Assembly: GCA_047606565.1 (NCBI GenBank)
Contig: JASGEH010000157.1
Span: 1 to 22,030 of the forward strand
Length of the DNA stretch: 22,030 nucleotides
Source: Comamonas_F sp047606565
Lineage (GTDB): Bacteria > Pseudomonadota > Gammaproteobacteria > Burkholderiales > Burkholderiaceae_C
Direction: 5' to 3'
Shown here piece after piece: positions 6,711 through 14,881 of this stretch (position 1 is its first letter; every line of letters begins with the position of its first letter). Both the position numbers and the translations under genes were made by a program. Under the pieces are notes generated by a model. That model saw nothing but the letters and a program-made list of their open reading frames with translations. It did not search any database and was not told where the DNA came from.

Positions 6711-6739
6711 CGCATGAAGTGCAAGATTCACTTCATGCG
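6711..6739. repeat. Perfect 11-bp inverted repeat between convergent genes
   Basis: CGCATGAAGTG (6711-6721) and CACTTCATGCG (6729-6739) flank a 7-nt spacer. It follows directly on the plus-strand terminator and lies 13 bp after the 5'-nucleotidase stop codon when read on the minus strand. No T run follows on either strand, so it is an mRNA 3'-end hairpin or DNA site rather than a classic terminator. Confidence 0.6.
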
Positions 6740-6752
6740 TCCGCTGGTCCAC

Positions 6753-8567
6753 TCACTCCAGCCCGAGCACGCGCGCTTCCGCCACCGGCACGGGATTGCC
6801 GCTCAGATAGTCCTTCAACGCATCCAGATCCAAGGCGCCGCCGACGCGATCGGTGCCGTCCTTCAGCACCACGAAGCCATCGCCGCCATCGGCCAGGAAG
6901 CTGTTGACGACCACCCGGATCTCCTGATCGGGGCCGATGGGCTGGCCATTGAGCCGCAGGTCGCTCACCCGCTCACCCGGCGCGGCTTGGGCGGACCAGC
7001 GGTAGCCGAATCCGCGCGATGGCGAAAGAATGATGGGGTCTGTCGCCCCGGCCGGCTGCTGTGATTCGAGCAGAGCCTTGAGCTGGCGGCCGCTCAAGGT
7101 CATCACCACCAGGCTGTTGCCGAAGGGGTGGACGCTGAAGCTGTCGCCGTAGGTCACCGTGCACGGCGGTGGGCCGTTGCGGCAAACCAGGTCGGCACGG
7201 ATACCACCCGGATTCATCAGGGAGACCTGCGCACCGCCGCGCTCTGGCGCGCGAGTTGCAGCCAATTGGGCATCAGCGACCAGTCGGCCCAACGAGCTTT
7301 CCGCCCCTGCCCGACGCTCGAAATTACCGCCGATGCGGCCAACCGGTTGGTTGGCGCGCGGCGCAGCCAAGGCGACGTAACTCGCCACTTGCTGGGCAAT
7401 GGCGGCATCGGGCTTCTCATCGCGCAGAGCCTGGGCATAAGGCGCAGGCAGCAGAGCCAGCTGGCTCGCGCGCTGGGCCGCGTCGGTGCGCGCGTTGAAC
7501 ACCGGCACATTGCTGCTGAATGTGCGGGCGCGGTCGATTTCCCCCGTCTTGGGATCGAGCACCACATCGGCCACCGACAGGCCCCGCCCATAGGAGGTGG
7601 CCTGCAGCACGGGTCGGCCGTCGATCACGCAGCGGTAGCCCTGGTGGGTGTGTGCCGTGAAGACCAAATCCACGTCCTGGCTGATGCGCGGCAGGATATC
7701 GAAGATCGCGCCACGCGCGCCCGGGCAGCTTGCGTCGTTCCAGTCGGTGCGCACGCCAGGGCCGCCGGTCTCGCCACCTTCGTGCAGGATCGCCACCAAG
7801 GCCTGCACACCCTGCTGCTTGAGGCGCCGCGCCTCGCGATTGATGGCCTCGGCCTCATCGATGAAACGCACGCCGGCCACGCCCGACGGCACCACGATGC
7901 TCGGGGTGGTCTTCGTAACCGCGCCGATGAAACCGACCCGGATGCCGCCATAGGACAGCACCTGCGATGGCGCGAACAGCGGCGTGCCGTCCACCCGCTC
8001 GACGTTGGCCGCCACGACCGGGAAGCGCATGCCCTGATACGGACCAATCGCGCAGGATTGCCCTCCGGCGTGGGCCTCGTTGGCGCCGCAGCCGCCTTTG
8101 ACCATGCGCTCCAGCTCGGCCACGCCGGCATCGAATTCGTGGTTGCCCGGAATCGCCACGTCGATGCCGATCTGGTTCATGACGGCCACCGTGGACTCGT
8201 GGCGAAACAGCGAGGAAGGCAGCGGCGCTGCGCCAATGAGGTCGCCGCTGCTGATGACCGCGCTGTACTGCGGCGCCGCTGTGCGCAGGGCCACCACCGT
8301 CCCGGCCAACGCCGCCGCCCCCCCGGTGGGCAGGCGCACCGTCTTGCCGGGCTGGGCGGGGTCAGGCAGTGAAAGACTCAAGCCCGTCTCTTCCAGGTTC
8401 CCATGAAAGTCGTTAAAGGCGATCAGGCGCAGTTGGACAGGCGCGGCGGGCGGCGGGGTCTGGGCACACGCAGCCAGCAGCAGCGCCACCGATGCCAGCA
8501 CCGCATATCGACAGGACAACGTTTGCGCCTTGCTCCTCGACAAGGACAAAGGATTCGAAATACGCAT
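6753..8567 (-). CDS. Lipoprotein bifunctional metallophosphatase / 5'-nucleotidase (UshA-like)
   Basis: The 604-residue protein hydrolyses nucleotides to nucleosides outside the cytoplasm. The metallophosphatase domain shows FNDFHG (Asp53, His55), SGDLIG (Asp109), GNHEFD (Asn142, His143), an ILHEGG block and FTAHTHQG. The C-terminal 5'-nucleotidase domain shows MNPGGIRADL, YGDSFSVHPFGNSLVVMTLS and FLADGGDGF. A lipobox LAAC with Cys34 followed by Ala and Gln suggests an outer-membrane lipoprotein. The ATG at 8567 has no ribosome site. A TTG at 8519-8517, after AGGAG and AAGG, would give a compact 18-residue lipoprotein signal and is a real alternative. TTGACA (minus strand, 8593-8588) is a good -35; a -10 at 17 bp would overlap the ATG, which also favours the later start. 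It is divergent from the nucleoside-uptake operon. Confidence 0.93.
   Translation of the reverse strand: MRISNPLSLSRSKAQTLSCRYAVLASVALLLAACAQTPPPAAPVQLRLIAFNDFHGNLEETGLSLSLPDPAQPGKTVRLPTGGAAALAGTVVALRTAAPQYSAVISSGDLIGAAPLPSSLFRHESTVAVMNQIGIDVAIPGNHEFDAGVAELERMVKGGCGANEAHAGGQSCAIGPYQGMRFPVVAANVERVDGTPLFAPSQVLSYGGIRVGFIGAVTKTTPSIVVPSGVAGVRFIDEAEAINREARRLKQQGVQALVAILHEGGETGGPGVRTDWNDASCPGARGAIFDILPRISQDVDLVFTAHTHQGYRCVIDGRPVLQATSYGRGLSVADVVLDPKTGEIDRARTFSSNVPVFNARTDAAQRASQLALLPAPYAQALRDEKPDAAIAQQVASYVALAAPRANQPVGRIGGNFERRAGAESSLGRLVADAQLAATRAPERGGAQVSLMNPGGIRADLVCRNGPPPCTVTYGDSFSVHPFGNSLVVMTLSGRQLKALLESQQPAGATDPIILSPSRGFGYRWSAQAAPGERVSDLRLNGQPIGPDQEIRVVVNSFLADGGDGFVVLKDGTDRVGGALDLDALKDYLSGNPVPVAEARVLGLE
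8515..8526. promoter_or_regulatory. Degenerate PurR-like operator at the 5' end of the 5'-nucleotidase gene
   Basis: GACAACGTTTGC matches GCAAACGTTTGC at 10 of 12 positions, the two differences being a swapped CA/AC in one half. It lies about 30-45 nt after the start point predicted from the TTGACA at 8588-8593 and overlaps the alternative TTG start. Its centre is 255 bp from the perfect site at 8770-8781, so looping is conceivable. Confidence 0.35.
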
Positions 8568-8884
8568 AGATCACACACCAGAAAAATTGTCAACAGATGG
8601 CAAGACAGACAGCAAGCTGCGTGCCAAGCACGCCATGAGCCTTGGGGCAATCAGGCACCAAAATGGCGCACTACCTCATCCAGCACGCCCCCGCCCGTTG
8701 CTCGCCCACTCTAAACCCTGAACACGAGCACCTATGGCTTGTTTTTTGCTTTATTCTTCGCGCACTCTTGCAAACGTTTGCCTCCCCTGAGATCCATTGT
8801 GACTTTGCGTCTGTACGCACCGCCTTCTCTCATGCCACACCCAGCGCCAGGTCACCCTCTTTCTTCTTCTGCCTCGACGACCTC
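8568..8884. promoter_or_regulatory. Divergent regulatory region between 5'-nucleotidase and nucleoside-uptake operon
   Basis: This 317-bp gap has visibly lower GC than the flanking genes and no convincing gene. A plus-strand frame upstream of the LacI start is open from 8642, but its translation is not LacI-like. The region holds TTGACA for the 5'-nucleotidase (8588-8593, minus strand) and the perfect palindrome at 8770-8781. T-rich stretches at 8741-8755 and 8861-8873 are also present. I could not place a trustworthy -10 for the LacI-side promoter. Confidence 0.6.
8770..8781. promoter_or_regulatory. PurR/LacI-type operator upstream of the regulator gene
   Basis: GCAAACGTTTGC is a perfect 12-bp palindrome with central CG, identical to the core of the E. 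coli PurR box. It lies 103 bp before the LacI-family start and recurs exactly at 16916-16927 before tsx. Autoregulation of the operon and possibly control of the divergent nucleotidase gene are inferred. Confidence 0.82.
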
Positions 8885-9889
8885 ATGAGCACACTCAAGG
8901 ACGTCGCCGCGCGAGCCGGCGTGTCGTTCACCACCGTTTCCCACGTCATGCGCGGCACCCGGCGCGTGAGCGAGGGCACGCGCGCCAAGGTGGAAGAAGC
9001 CGTGGCGGCACTGGGCTATCTGCCCAGCGCCGCGGCGCGTTCGCTCAAGACCCGCGAGACACGCATGCTGGGCGTCGTCGTGCCCAACGTGACCAACCCT
9101 TTCTTCGCCGAGCTCACGCGCGGCATCGAAGAACAGGGCCGGCGCAGCGGCTACGCGATGTTCCTGTGCAATTCCGACGACGATCCGCAGTTGGAGGCGC
9201 ACTACTGGCAGACGCTCATGGAGCACCGCGTCGACGGCTTGCTGCTGGTGTCGACCAGCATGGGCGAGGTGCGGCCGCCGCTGCTGCCGGGCGATATGCC
9301 CATCGTCATGCTCGACCAGGCGATCGCCCAACTACCCGCCGACGTGGTGCGGCTGGACAACGAGGCCGGCGCGCGCTTCGCCGTCGAGCACCTGCTGGCG
9401 CTGGGCCACCGGCGCATCGCCTGCCTGAGCGGGCCGGAGACGGTGGAAGTCAACCGCACGCGCTGCGCCGGCTGGCGGCAGGCCTTGCGCGCGGCGGGCG
9501 TCGAGCCGGCCGGCGACTGGCTGGTCGCCGGCGACTTCGGCGGCGCCTCGGGCTACCGGGCCGCGCATGCGTTGCTGGCCCAGCGGCAGTTCAGCGCTTT
9601 CTTCGTCTGCAACGACATGATGGCGCTGGGCGCGCTACGCGCGGCGACCGAGCTGGGGCTATCGATTCCGCGCGACTTGTCGGTGGTGGGCTTCGACGGC
9701 ATCGACATCGGCGCCTACACTTCACCGCCGCTGACCACGGTGGGCCACCCGATCCGCGACTGGGGCGTGCGCGCCGCCTCGCTGCTCATCGAACGCATCG
9801 CCACACCCGGCCTGCCCTGCCGCGACGTGGTGCTGCAGCCGCGCCTGATCCTGCGCCAGTCGACGGCGACCTGTCCGTCGGCTGGCTGA
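8885..9889 (+). CDS. LacI-family transcriptional regulator, PurR-like DNA-binding head
   Basis: The 334-residue protein has an N-terminal LacI helix-turn-helix (TLKDVAARAGVSFTTVSHVM), a hinge (PSAAARSLKT) and a periplasmic-binding-protein-like effector domain to the end. Aligned by eye with E. coli PurR, DNA-contacting Thr16, Thr17, His20 and hinge Leu54-Lys55 are at the same residue numbers; only position 15 of the TTTVSH run differs (Phe for Thr). Such a head should read GCAAACGTTTGC, which is present at 8770 and 16916. The effector (purine base, nucleoside or other) cannot be read from sequence. The ATG at 8885 begins the canonical LacI N-terminus; a longer open frame from 8642 is rejected. 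No clear ribosome site. The BMP gene follows 45 bp later. Confidence 0.95.
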   Translation: MSTLKDVAARAGVSFTTVSHVMRGTRRVSEGTRAKVEEAVAALGYLPSAAARSLKTRETRMLGVVVPNVTNPFFAELTRGIEEQGRRSGYAMFLCNSDDDPQLEAHYWQTLMEHRVDGLLLVSTSMGEVRPPLLPGDMPIVMLDQAIAQLPADVVRLDNEAGARFAVEHLLALGHRRIACLSGPETVEVNRTRCAGWRQALRAAGVEPAGDWLVAGDFGGASGYRAAHALLAQRQFSAFFVCNDMMALGALRAATELGLSIPRDLSVVGFDGIDIGAYTSPPLTTVGHPIRDWGVRAASLLIERIATPGLPCRDVVLQPRLILRQSTATCPSAG

Positions 9890-9934
9890 GTTTTCTTTAC
9901 CGACCTGCCCTTCATTCTTCAACAAGGAGTTCCC

Positions 9935-10942
9935 ATGAAACGAGTCCTGACCCCCCCGATCGCGCTGGCCACGCTGCTGCTGGCGGGCAGCCTGCAGACC
10001 GCGGGTGCCGCCGAATCCACACCGGCCGTGCTGTTCGACTCGGCCGGCAAGCACGACCGCTCCTTCAACCAATCCGCCTACGAGGGCGCGGAGGCCTACA
10101 GCAAGGCCACCGGCAAGCGCTACACCGAGTTCTCGCTGACCAACGAGTCCCAGCGCGAGCAGGCCCTGCAACGCCTGGCCCAGCGTGGCGGCAATCCGGT
10201 GGTGAGCATCGGCTACACCGGCGCGACGGCACTGGACAAGGTGGCGCCGCAGTTCCCCAAGACCCAGTTCTACATCATCGACAGCACCGTGGACCAGCCC
10301 AATGTGCGCTCCTACGTGTTCCGCGACCATGAAGGCTCCTTCCTGGTCGGCGCACTGGCGGCGATGAAGTCGGCCACCGGCAAGATCGGCTTCGTGGGCG
10401 GCATGGACATCCCGCTGATCCGCCGCTTCGCCTGCGGCTACGAACAGGGCGCGCACTACGTCAACCCCAAGGTGGTCGTGCTGCAGAACATGACGGGCAC
10501 CACGCCCATGGCCTGGAACGACCCGACCAAGGGCGGCGAGCTGGCGCGCTCGCAGATCGAGCGCGGCGCCGACGTGATCTTCGCGGCCGCCGGCGGCACC
10601 GGCATCGGCGTCTACCAGGCGGTCAAGGACGCGGGCAAATACGCCATCGGCGTCGACAGCAACCAGAACCACCTGCACCCGGGCACCATGCTGACCTCGA
10701 TGATCAAGCGTGTGGACGTGGCGGTGCAGACGGCCTTCACGCAAAGCGCGGGCAGCACCGCGGTCTCGGGCGGCGTCACCACCATGGGCCTGAAGGAAAG
10801 AGGCGTGGACTGGGCGCTCGACGCCGACAACCGCGCCCTGGTGACGCCCGAGATGGAGCGCAAGGTCAACGCCATCCGCCAGGACATCATCGATGGCAAG
10901 ATCAAGGTCACCGATTCCATGGCCACCGGCAAGTGCGACTGA
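9935..10942 (+). CDS. BMP-family nucleoside-binding periplasmic protein
   Basis: The 335-residue protein is the substrate-binding component of a BMP/PnrA-type ABC importer, known to bind purine nucleosides in several bacteria. A Sec signal peptide (LATLLLAGSLQTAGAA, cleavage near residue 25) is followed by VLFDSAGKHDRSFNQSAYEG, IGYTGATALDKVAPQFPKTQF, FRDHEGSFLVGALAA, GFVGGMDIPLIRRF and GVDSNQNHLHPGTMLTSMIK, all family landmarks. No lipobox, so it is a free periplasmic protein. AAGGAG at 9924-9929 lies 5 nt before the ATG, the strongest ribosome site in the operon, fitting the excess of binding protein usually needed. The ATPase gene follows after 64 bp containing a hairpin. Confidence 0.94.
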   Translation: MKRVLTPPIALATLLLAGSLQTAGAAESTPAVLFDSAGKHDRSFNQSAYEGAEAYSKATGKRYTEFSLTNESQREQALQRLAQRGGNPVVSIGYTGATALDKVAPQFPKTQFYIIDSTVDQPNVRSYVFRDHEGSFLVGALAAMKSATGKIGFVGGMDIPLIRRFACGYEQGAHYVNPKVVVLQNMTGTTPMAWNDPTKGGELARSQIERGADVIFAAAGGTGIGVYQAVKDAGKYAIGVDSNQNHLHPGTMLTSMIKRVDVAVQTAFTQSAGSTAVSGGVTTMGLKERGVDWALDADNRALVTPEMERKVNAIRQDIIDGKIKVTDSMATGKCD

Positions 10943-10978
10943 GCCGCACCCGCCGGACTTGCCTCTCCCCCACTCACC

Positions 10979-10997
10979 GCGACCCGACCCCGGTCGC
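10979..10997 (+). repeat. Hairpin between binding-protein and ATPase genes
   Basis: GCGACC (10979-10984) pairs with GGTCGC (10992-10997) around a 7-nt loop, without a T run. Such intercistronic hairpins after the binding-protein gene often stabilise the upstream message. The 6-bp stem in GC-rich DNA could be chance. Confidence 0.35.
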
Positions 10998-11006
10998 ACC
11001 GACGCC

Positions 11007-12635
11007 ATGACGCCTGCGCCTGCCACCGACTCTCCGCCCCCTCCCGCCCACCCCGCCATCGACCTGCGCGGCATCACCAAGCGCTTCGGCACGGTCGTGG
11101 CCAACGACCAGGTCGATCTGCAGGTGGCCGCCGGCAGCATCCATGGCGTGGTCGGCGAGAACGGCGCGGGCAAGTCCACGTTGATGTCCATCCTCTACGG
11201 CTTCTACCAGGCCGACGAGGGCGAGATCCGCGTGCACGGCCAGCGCGTGGCCATCCGCGACAGCGCGGCCGCCATCGCGCACGGCATCGGCATGGTGCAC
11301 CAGCACTTCATGCTGGTCGGCACGCTCTCGGCGCTCGACAACATCCTGCTCGGCGCCGAGGGCGGCTGGCGGCTGGGCGGGGCGCGCCGCCGCGCCCGCG
11401 CGCACCTGGAGCAGCTGATGGCGCGCTACCAGTTGCTGGTCGACCTCGACGCGCCAGTCGACGACATGCCGGTGGGCGAGCAGCAGCGGCTGGAAATTCT
11501 CAAGGCGCTCTACCGCGGCGCGCGCATCCTGATCCTCGACGAGCCCACCGGCGTGCTCACGCCACAGGAGGCCGGCCAGTTGTTCGCCATCCTGCGCGAG
11601 CTGCGCGCCCAGCAGGTCACCGTCATCATCATCACGCACAAGCTGCAGGAGATCATGGACGTGACCGACAACGTCACCGTCATGCGCGCCGGCCGCGTGG
11701 TGGCCGAGCGCCGCACCGCCGAGACCCGGCGCGAGGAACTGGCCGAACTCATGGTCGGCCGTCCGGTGCGGCTGCAGGTCGACAAGCGCCCGGCCTCGCC
11801 CGATTCACCCGACGCGCCGCGCGCCATGCCGGCGCTGTCGGTGCGCGGCCTGGGCCTGGTCGACGCGCGCGGCTGCACGCGGCTGGCCGACGTCAGCTTC
11901 GACCTCCATCCGGGCGAGATCCTGGGCGTGGCCGGCGTCTCCGGCAACGGCCAGACCGAGCTGCTGCGCACCCTGGCGGGGCTGCTGCAGCCCACGTCCG
12001 GGCAGATGACGCTGGCCACCGGCGCCGCCCCGCGCGACTTCTCGACGCAGCGCTGGCTGGCCCCGTCCGAGCTGCGCGCGCTGGGCTGCGCCCACGTGCC
12101 GGAAGACCGGCTGAGCGAGGCCGTGGCCAAGGACTTCAGCCTGCAGGAATCCGCCGTCCTGGGTTACCAGGACGACCCGGCGCTGGCGCCCGCCGGCTGG
12201 CTCTCGCCCGCCCACCTGCGCCGCCATGCGATGCAGCTGATCGAGGCCCTGGACGTGCGCCCGGCCGTGCCGGCGCTGCGCACCGCCGACATGTCCGGCG
12301 GCAACCAGCAAAAGCTGGTGCTGGCGCGCGAGCTGGTGCGCCGCCCGCGCCTGATGCTGGTCGGCCAGCCCACACGCGGCGTCGACATCGGCGCCATCGA
12401 ACGCATCTACGGCGAACTCGCCCGCGCGCGCGACGCCGGCACCGCCATCCTGCTGGTGTCGGTCGAGCTGGAGGAAATCCTGGCCCTGAGCGACCGCATC
12501 ATGGTCATGAACGGCGGCCGGGTGACCGGCATCGTCCCCGCCGCCAGCGCCTCGGCGCGCGAACTCGGCCTGCTGATGACGGCCGACACGCGCAGCGCCC
12601 CTACCGATACCGACACTGCCATCGCCACGCCATGA
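11007..12635 (+). CDS. Nucleoside ABC transporter ATPase (two nucleotide-binding domains)
   Basis: The 542-residue protein has two fused ABC domains, as in BMP-type and sugar importers (YufO/NupO, RbsA). The first has Walker A GENGAGKST (50-58), the MVHQHF Q-loop, a variant signature VGEQQRLEILKAL and Walker B ILILDEPTG with the catalytic Glu. The second is degenerate at Walker A (GVSGNGQTEL, no Lys) and at Walker B (LMLVGQPTRG, no Asp-Glu) but keeps the canonical signature MSGGNQQKLVLAREL. The heterologous pattern implies one consensus catalytic site, common in this family. The ATG at 11007 lacks a visible ribosome site; a longer frame from 10893 overlaps the BMP gene and is rejected. Its TGA overlaps the next ATG (ATGA). 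Confidence 0.95.
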   Translation: MTPAPATDSPPPPAHPAIDLRGITKRFGTVVANDQVDLQVAAGSIHGVVGENGAGKSTLMSILYGFYQADEGEIRVHGQRVAIRDSAAAIAHGIGMVHQHFMLVGTLSALDNILLGAEGGWRLGGARRRARAHLEQLMARYQLLVDLDAPVDDMPVGEQQRLEILKALYRGARILILDEPTGVLTPQEAGQLFAILRELRAQQVTVIIITHKLQEIMDVTDNVTVMRAGRVVAERRTAETRREELAELMVGRPVRLQVDKRPASPDSPDAPRAMPALSVRGLGLVDARGCTRLADVSFDLHPGEILGVAGVSGNGQTELLRTLAGLLQPTSGQMTLATGAAPRDFSTQRWLAPSELRALGCAHVPEDRLSEAVAKDFSLQESAVLGYQDDPALAPAGWLSPAHLRRHAMQLIEALDVRPAVPALRTADMSGGNQQKLVLARELVRRPRLMLVGQPTRGVDIGAIERIYGELARARDAGTAILLVSVELEEILALSDRIMVMNGGRVTGIVPAASASARELGLLMTADTRSAPTDTDTAIATP

Positions 12636-13822
12636 CGACCCGCACGATTTCATCCCCTCCGGCGGCCGCGGCCGCCTCTCCCGCGCCGGCGCCCACCACC
12701 GCGCCGCCGCCGCGCCACGCCAGCGGCCTGCCCTGGTGGCTGACCGGGCTGCTGATCCCCCTGCTCCAGCTCGCGCTGGCGCTGGGCGTGGCCTCGCTGG
12801 TGGTGCTGCTGGTCGGCGAAAGCCCGCTGGACGCGCTGCGCACCATGCTGGTCGGCGCCCTCGACCCCACCTACGGCCTGGCCTCGACGCTGTACTACGC
12901 GACCAGCCTGACCTTCACCGGGCTGGCAGTGGCGGTGGCCTTCCACGCCGGGCTGTTCAACATCGGCGGCGAGGGCCAGGCCTACTTCGCCGGCCTGGGC
13001 GTGGCGCTGGCCTGCCTGTGGCTGGACGGCCGGCTGGGCGCGCCCGCGATGTTCGCCGTGGCCGTGCTGGCCGCCACCGCCGCCGGCGCGCTGTGGGCCT
13101 GGATTCCGGGCTACCTGCAGGCGCGGCGCGGCGCGCACGTGGTGGTCACCACCATCATGTTCAACTACATCGCCACCGGCCTGCTCAACTACATGCTGGT
13201 CAGCGCCATCGGCAGCGGCGGCATGAGCACCGAGACGCGCGGCTTCGCCCCGCAGGCCCTGCTGCCCAAGCTGCACGAGGCGCTGGCGCCCCTGGGCATC
13301 GCGCTGCAGCCGTCCTTCCTGAACATCGCCACGCCGCTGGCGCTGCTGTGCGCGGCGGCCGTCTGGTGGCTGCTGTGGCGCACCCGGCTGGGCTACGCGC
13401 TGCGGCTGCTGGGCCAGAGCCCGCGCGCGGCGCGCTACGCCGGCCTGTCGGCGGCCTCGCTGACCATCACTGCGATGCTGATCTCCGGCGCGCTGGCCGG
13501 CCTGATGGCCGTCAACGACGTCTACGGCGGGCAAGGCCGGCTGGTGCTCAACTTCACCGGCGGCATGGGCTTCCTGGGCATCGCCGTGGCCCTGATGGGC
13601 CGCAACCACCCGCTGGGTGTGCTGGCCGCCGCGCTGCTGTTCGGCGCGCTCTGCCAGGGCGCGACCGACCTGCAGCTGGACTTCCCGCGCATCAGCCCGG
13701 AGCTGCTGCTGCTCATCCAGGGCCTGGTGGTCTTCTTCGTGGCGGCGCTCGACCGCCTGGTGCGCGCGCCGCTGGAGCGCCGCTATCTCGCACACGCGGC
13801 CCGCCCGCTGCCGCAAGCCTGA
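12632..13822 (+). CDS. Nucleoside ABC transporter permease, first subunit
   Basis: This 396-residue integral membrane protein belongs to the BPD_transp_2 family that pairs with BMP binding proteins. A Pro/Ala-rich cytosolic leader (about 1-32) precedes the first membrane segment (about 35-62). Further hydrophobic segments follow to about residue 375. The family segments VAFHAGLFNIGGEGQAYFAG, GAHVVVTTIMFNYIA and AVALMGRNHPLGVL are present. The start overlaps the ATPase stop as ATGA, indicating translational coupling; the second permease starts 12 nt after its stop. It corresponds in order and type to YufP/NupP of Bacillus. Confidence 0.94.
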   Translation: MTTRTISSPPAAAAASPAPAPTTAPPPRHASGLPWWLTGLLIPLLQLALALGVASLVVLLVGESPLDALRTMLVGALDPTYGLASTLYYATSLTFTGLAVAVAFHAGLFNIGGEGQAYFAGLGVALACLWLDGRLGAPAMFAVAVLAATAAGALWAWIPGYLQARRGAHVVVTTIMFNYIATGLLNYMLVSAIGSGGMSTETRGFAPQALLPKLHEALAPLGIALQPSFLNIATPLALLCAAAVWWLLWRTRLGYALRLLGQSPRAARYAGLSAASLTITAMLISGALAGLMAVNDVYGGQGRLVLNFTGGMGFLGIAVALMGRNHPLGVLAAALLFGALCQGATDLQLDFPRISPELLLLIQGLVVFFVAALDRLVRAPLERRYLAHAARPLPQA

Positions 13823-13833
13823 GGAGCAAGGAC

Positions 13834-14811
13834 ATGGAAGACTTCTGGCTGCTGCTGCTCAACACCCTGGCCTCGGCGATCCGGCTGGGCTGCCCTCTCA
13901 TCCTGGCCGCCATGGGCGGCATCCTGGCCGAACGCTCGGGCATCGTCGACATCGGCCTCGAAGCCAAGATGCTGGCCGGCGCCTTCGCCGCCGCCGCCGT
14001 CGCCTGGCTGTCCGGCTCGCCCTGGCCGGGCCTGCTCGCGGGCATGGCCGCCGGGGTGGCTTTTTCCCTGCTGCACGGGCTGGCGACCATCCGCTACCGC
14101 GGCGACCAGGTGGTCTCCGGCATGGCGCTGAACTTCATCGCGCTGGGGCTGACCATGGTGCTGGGCCAGGCCTGGTTCGAACAGGGCGGCCAGACCCCGC
14201 CGCTGGAGGAGGCCCAGCGCTTCACGCCCATCATCCTGCCCGGCGCGCAGGGCTGGGCGCAGCAGGTCCCCGTGCTGGGCGACTTCTACCGCATCGTGCT
14301 GTCGGGCCACTCGTGGCTGGTCTACGCGGCCTTCGCGCTGGTGCCGCTGCTGACCTTCGTGCTCGGGCAGACCCGTTTCGGGCTGCGCCTGCGCGCCGCG
14401 GGCGAGGAGCCCAATGCGCTGGAGACGGCCGGCGTCAGCGTGGCCGGCGTGCGGCTGCTGGCGCTGGTGGCCGCCGGCGTGCTGTGCGGCGCGGCCGGCG
14501 CCTACATCTCGACCGCGCAGAACGCCGGTTTCGGCCGCGACATGACCGCCGGCAGCGGCTACATCGCGCTGGCCGCCGTCATCTTCGGCAAATGGCGGCC
14601 GCAGCCGGTGCTCTGGGCCTGCCTGCTGTTCGGTCTGATGACCGCGCTGGAAGCCCGCCTGCAAGGCCAGTCGCTGCCCGGATTGGGTACCATCCCGACC
14701 CAGGTCTTCCAGGTCCTGCCCTATGTGCTGACCGTCATCCTGCTGGCCGGCTTCATCGGCAAGGCCACCCCGCCCAAGGCGCTGGGCCGCCCCTACGTCA
14801 AGGAGCGCTGA
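13834..14811 (+). CDS. Nucleoside ABC transporter permease, second subunit
   Basis: The 325-residue membrane protein is the partner permease (YufQ/NupQ type). Membrane segments alternate from residue 3 onward, with the hallmark GGILAERSGIVDIGLEAKML near 28-47, RYRGDQVVSGMALNF, LRAAGEEPNALETAGVSV and FGKWRPQPVLWACLLFG. Length is typical for the second, shorter BMP-type permease. GAGGAG at 13821-13826 overlaps the stop codon of the first permease and lies 7 nt before the ATG at 13834. The longer in-frame extension into the first permease is a frame shadow. The nucleoside hydrolase starts 70 bp downstream. Confidence 0.94.
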   Translation: MEDFWLLLLNTLASAIRLGCPLILAAMGGILAERSGIVDIGLEAKMLAGAFAAAAVAWLSGSPWPGLLAGMAAGVAFSLLHGLATIRYRGDQVVSGMALNFIALGLTMVLGQAWFEQGGQTPPLEEAQRFTPIILPGAQGWAQQVPVLGDFYRIVLSGHSWLVYAAFALVPLLTFVLGQTRFGLRLRAAGEEPNALETAGVSVAGVRLLALVAAGVLCGAAGAYISTAQNAGFGRDMTAGSGYIALAAVIFGKWRPQPVLWACLLFGLMTALEARLQGQSLPGLGTIPTQVFQVLPYVLTVILLAGFIGKATPPKALGRPYVKER

Positions 14812-14881
14812 AAACGCCCGCCCGCCATGCGCGGCAAGCCCGCCGCGCCCCTCTCTTTTTCATCCATCGAGGACTCCAACC

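Noticed and set aside
8642..8884. Extended start of the LacI regulator or a separate small gene in the divergent gap
   Set aside because: The translation is not LacI-like, lies over the operator, and LacI proteins begin at the helix-turn-helix found at 8885.
12736..14811. Long open frames overlapping the transporter genes, including one reading through both permeases, and similar long frames antisense to hrcA, recN and accC
   Set aside because: They are products of high GC with Ala/Arg/Gly/Pro-rich translations, no domain character, and lie over well-supported genes. Only their parts in the true frame were kept.
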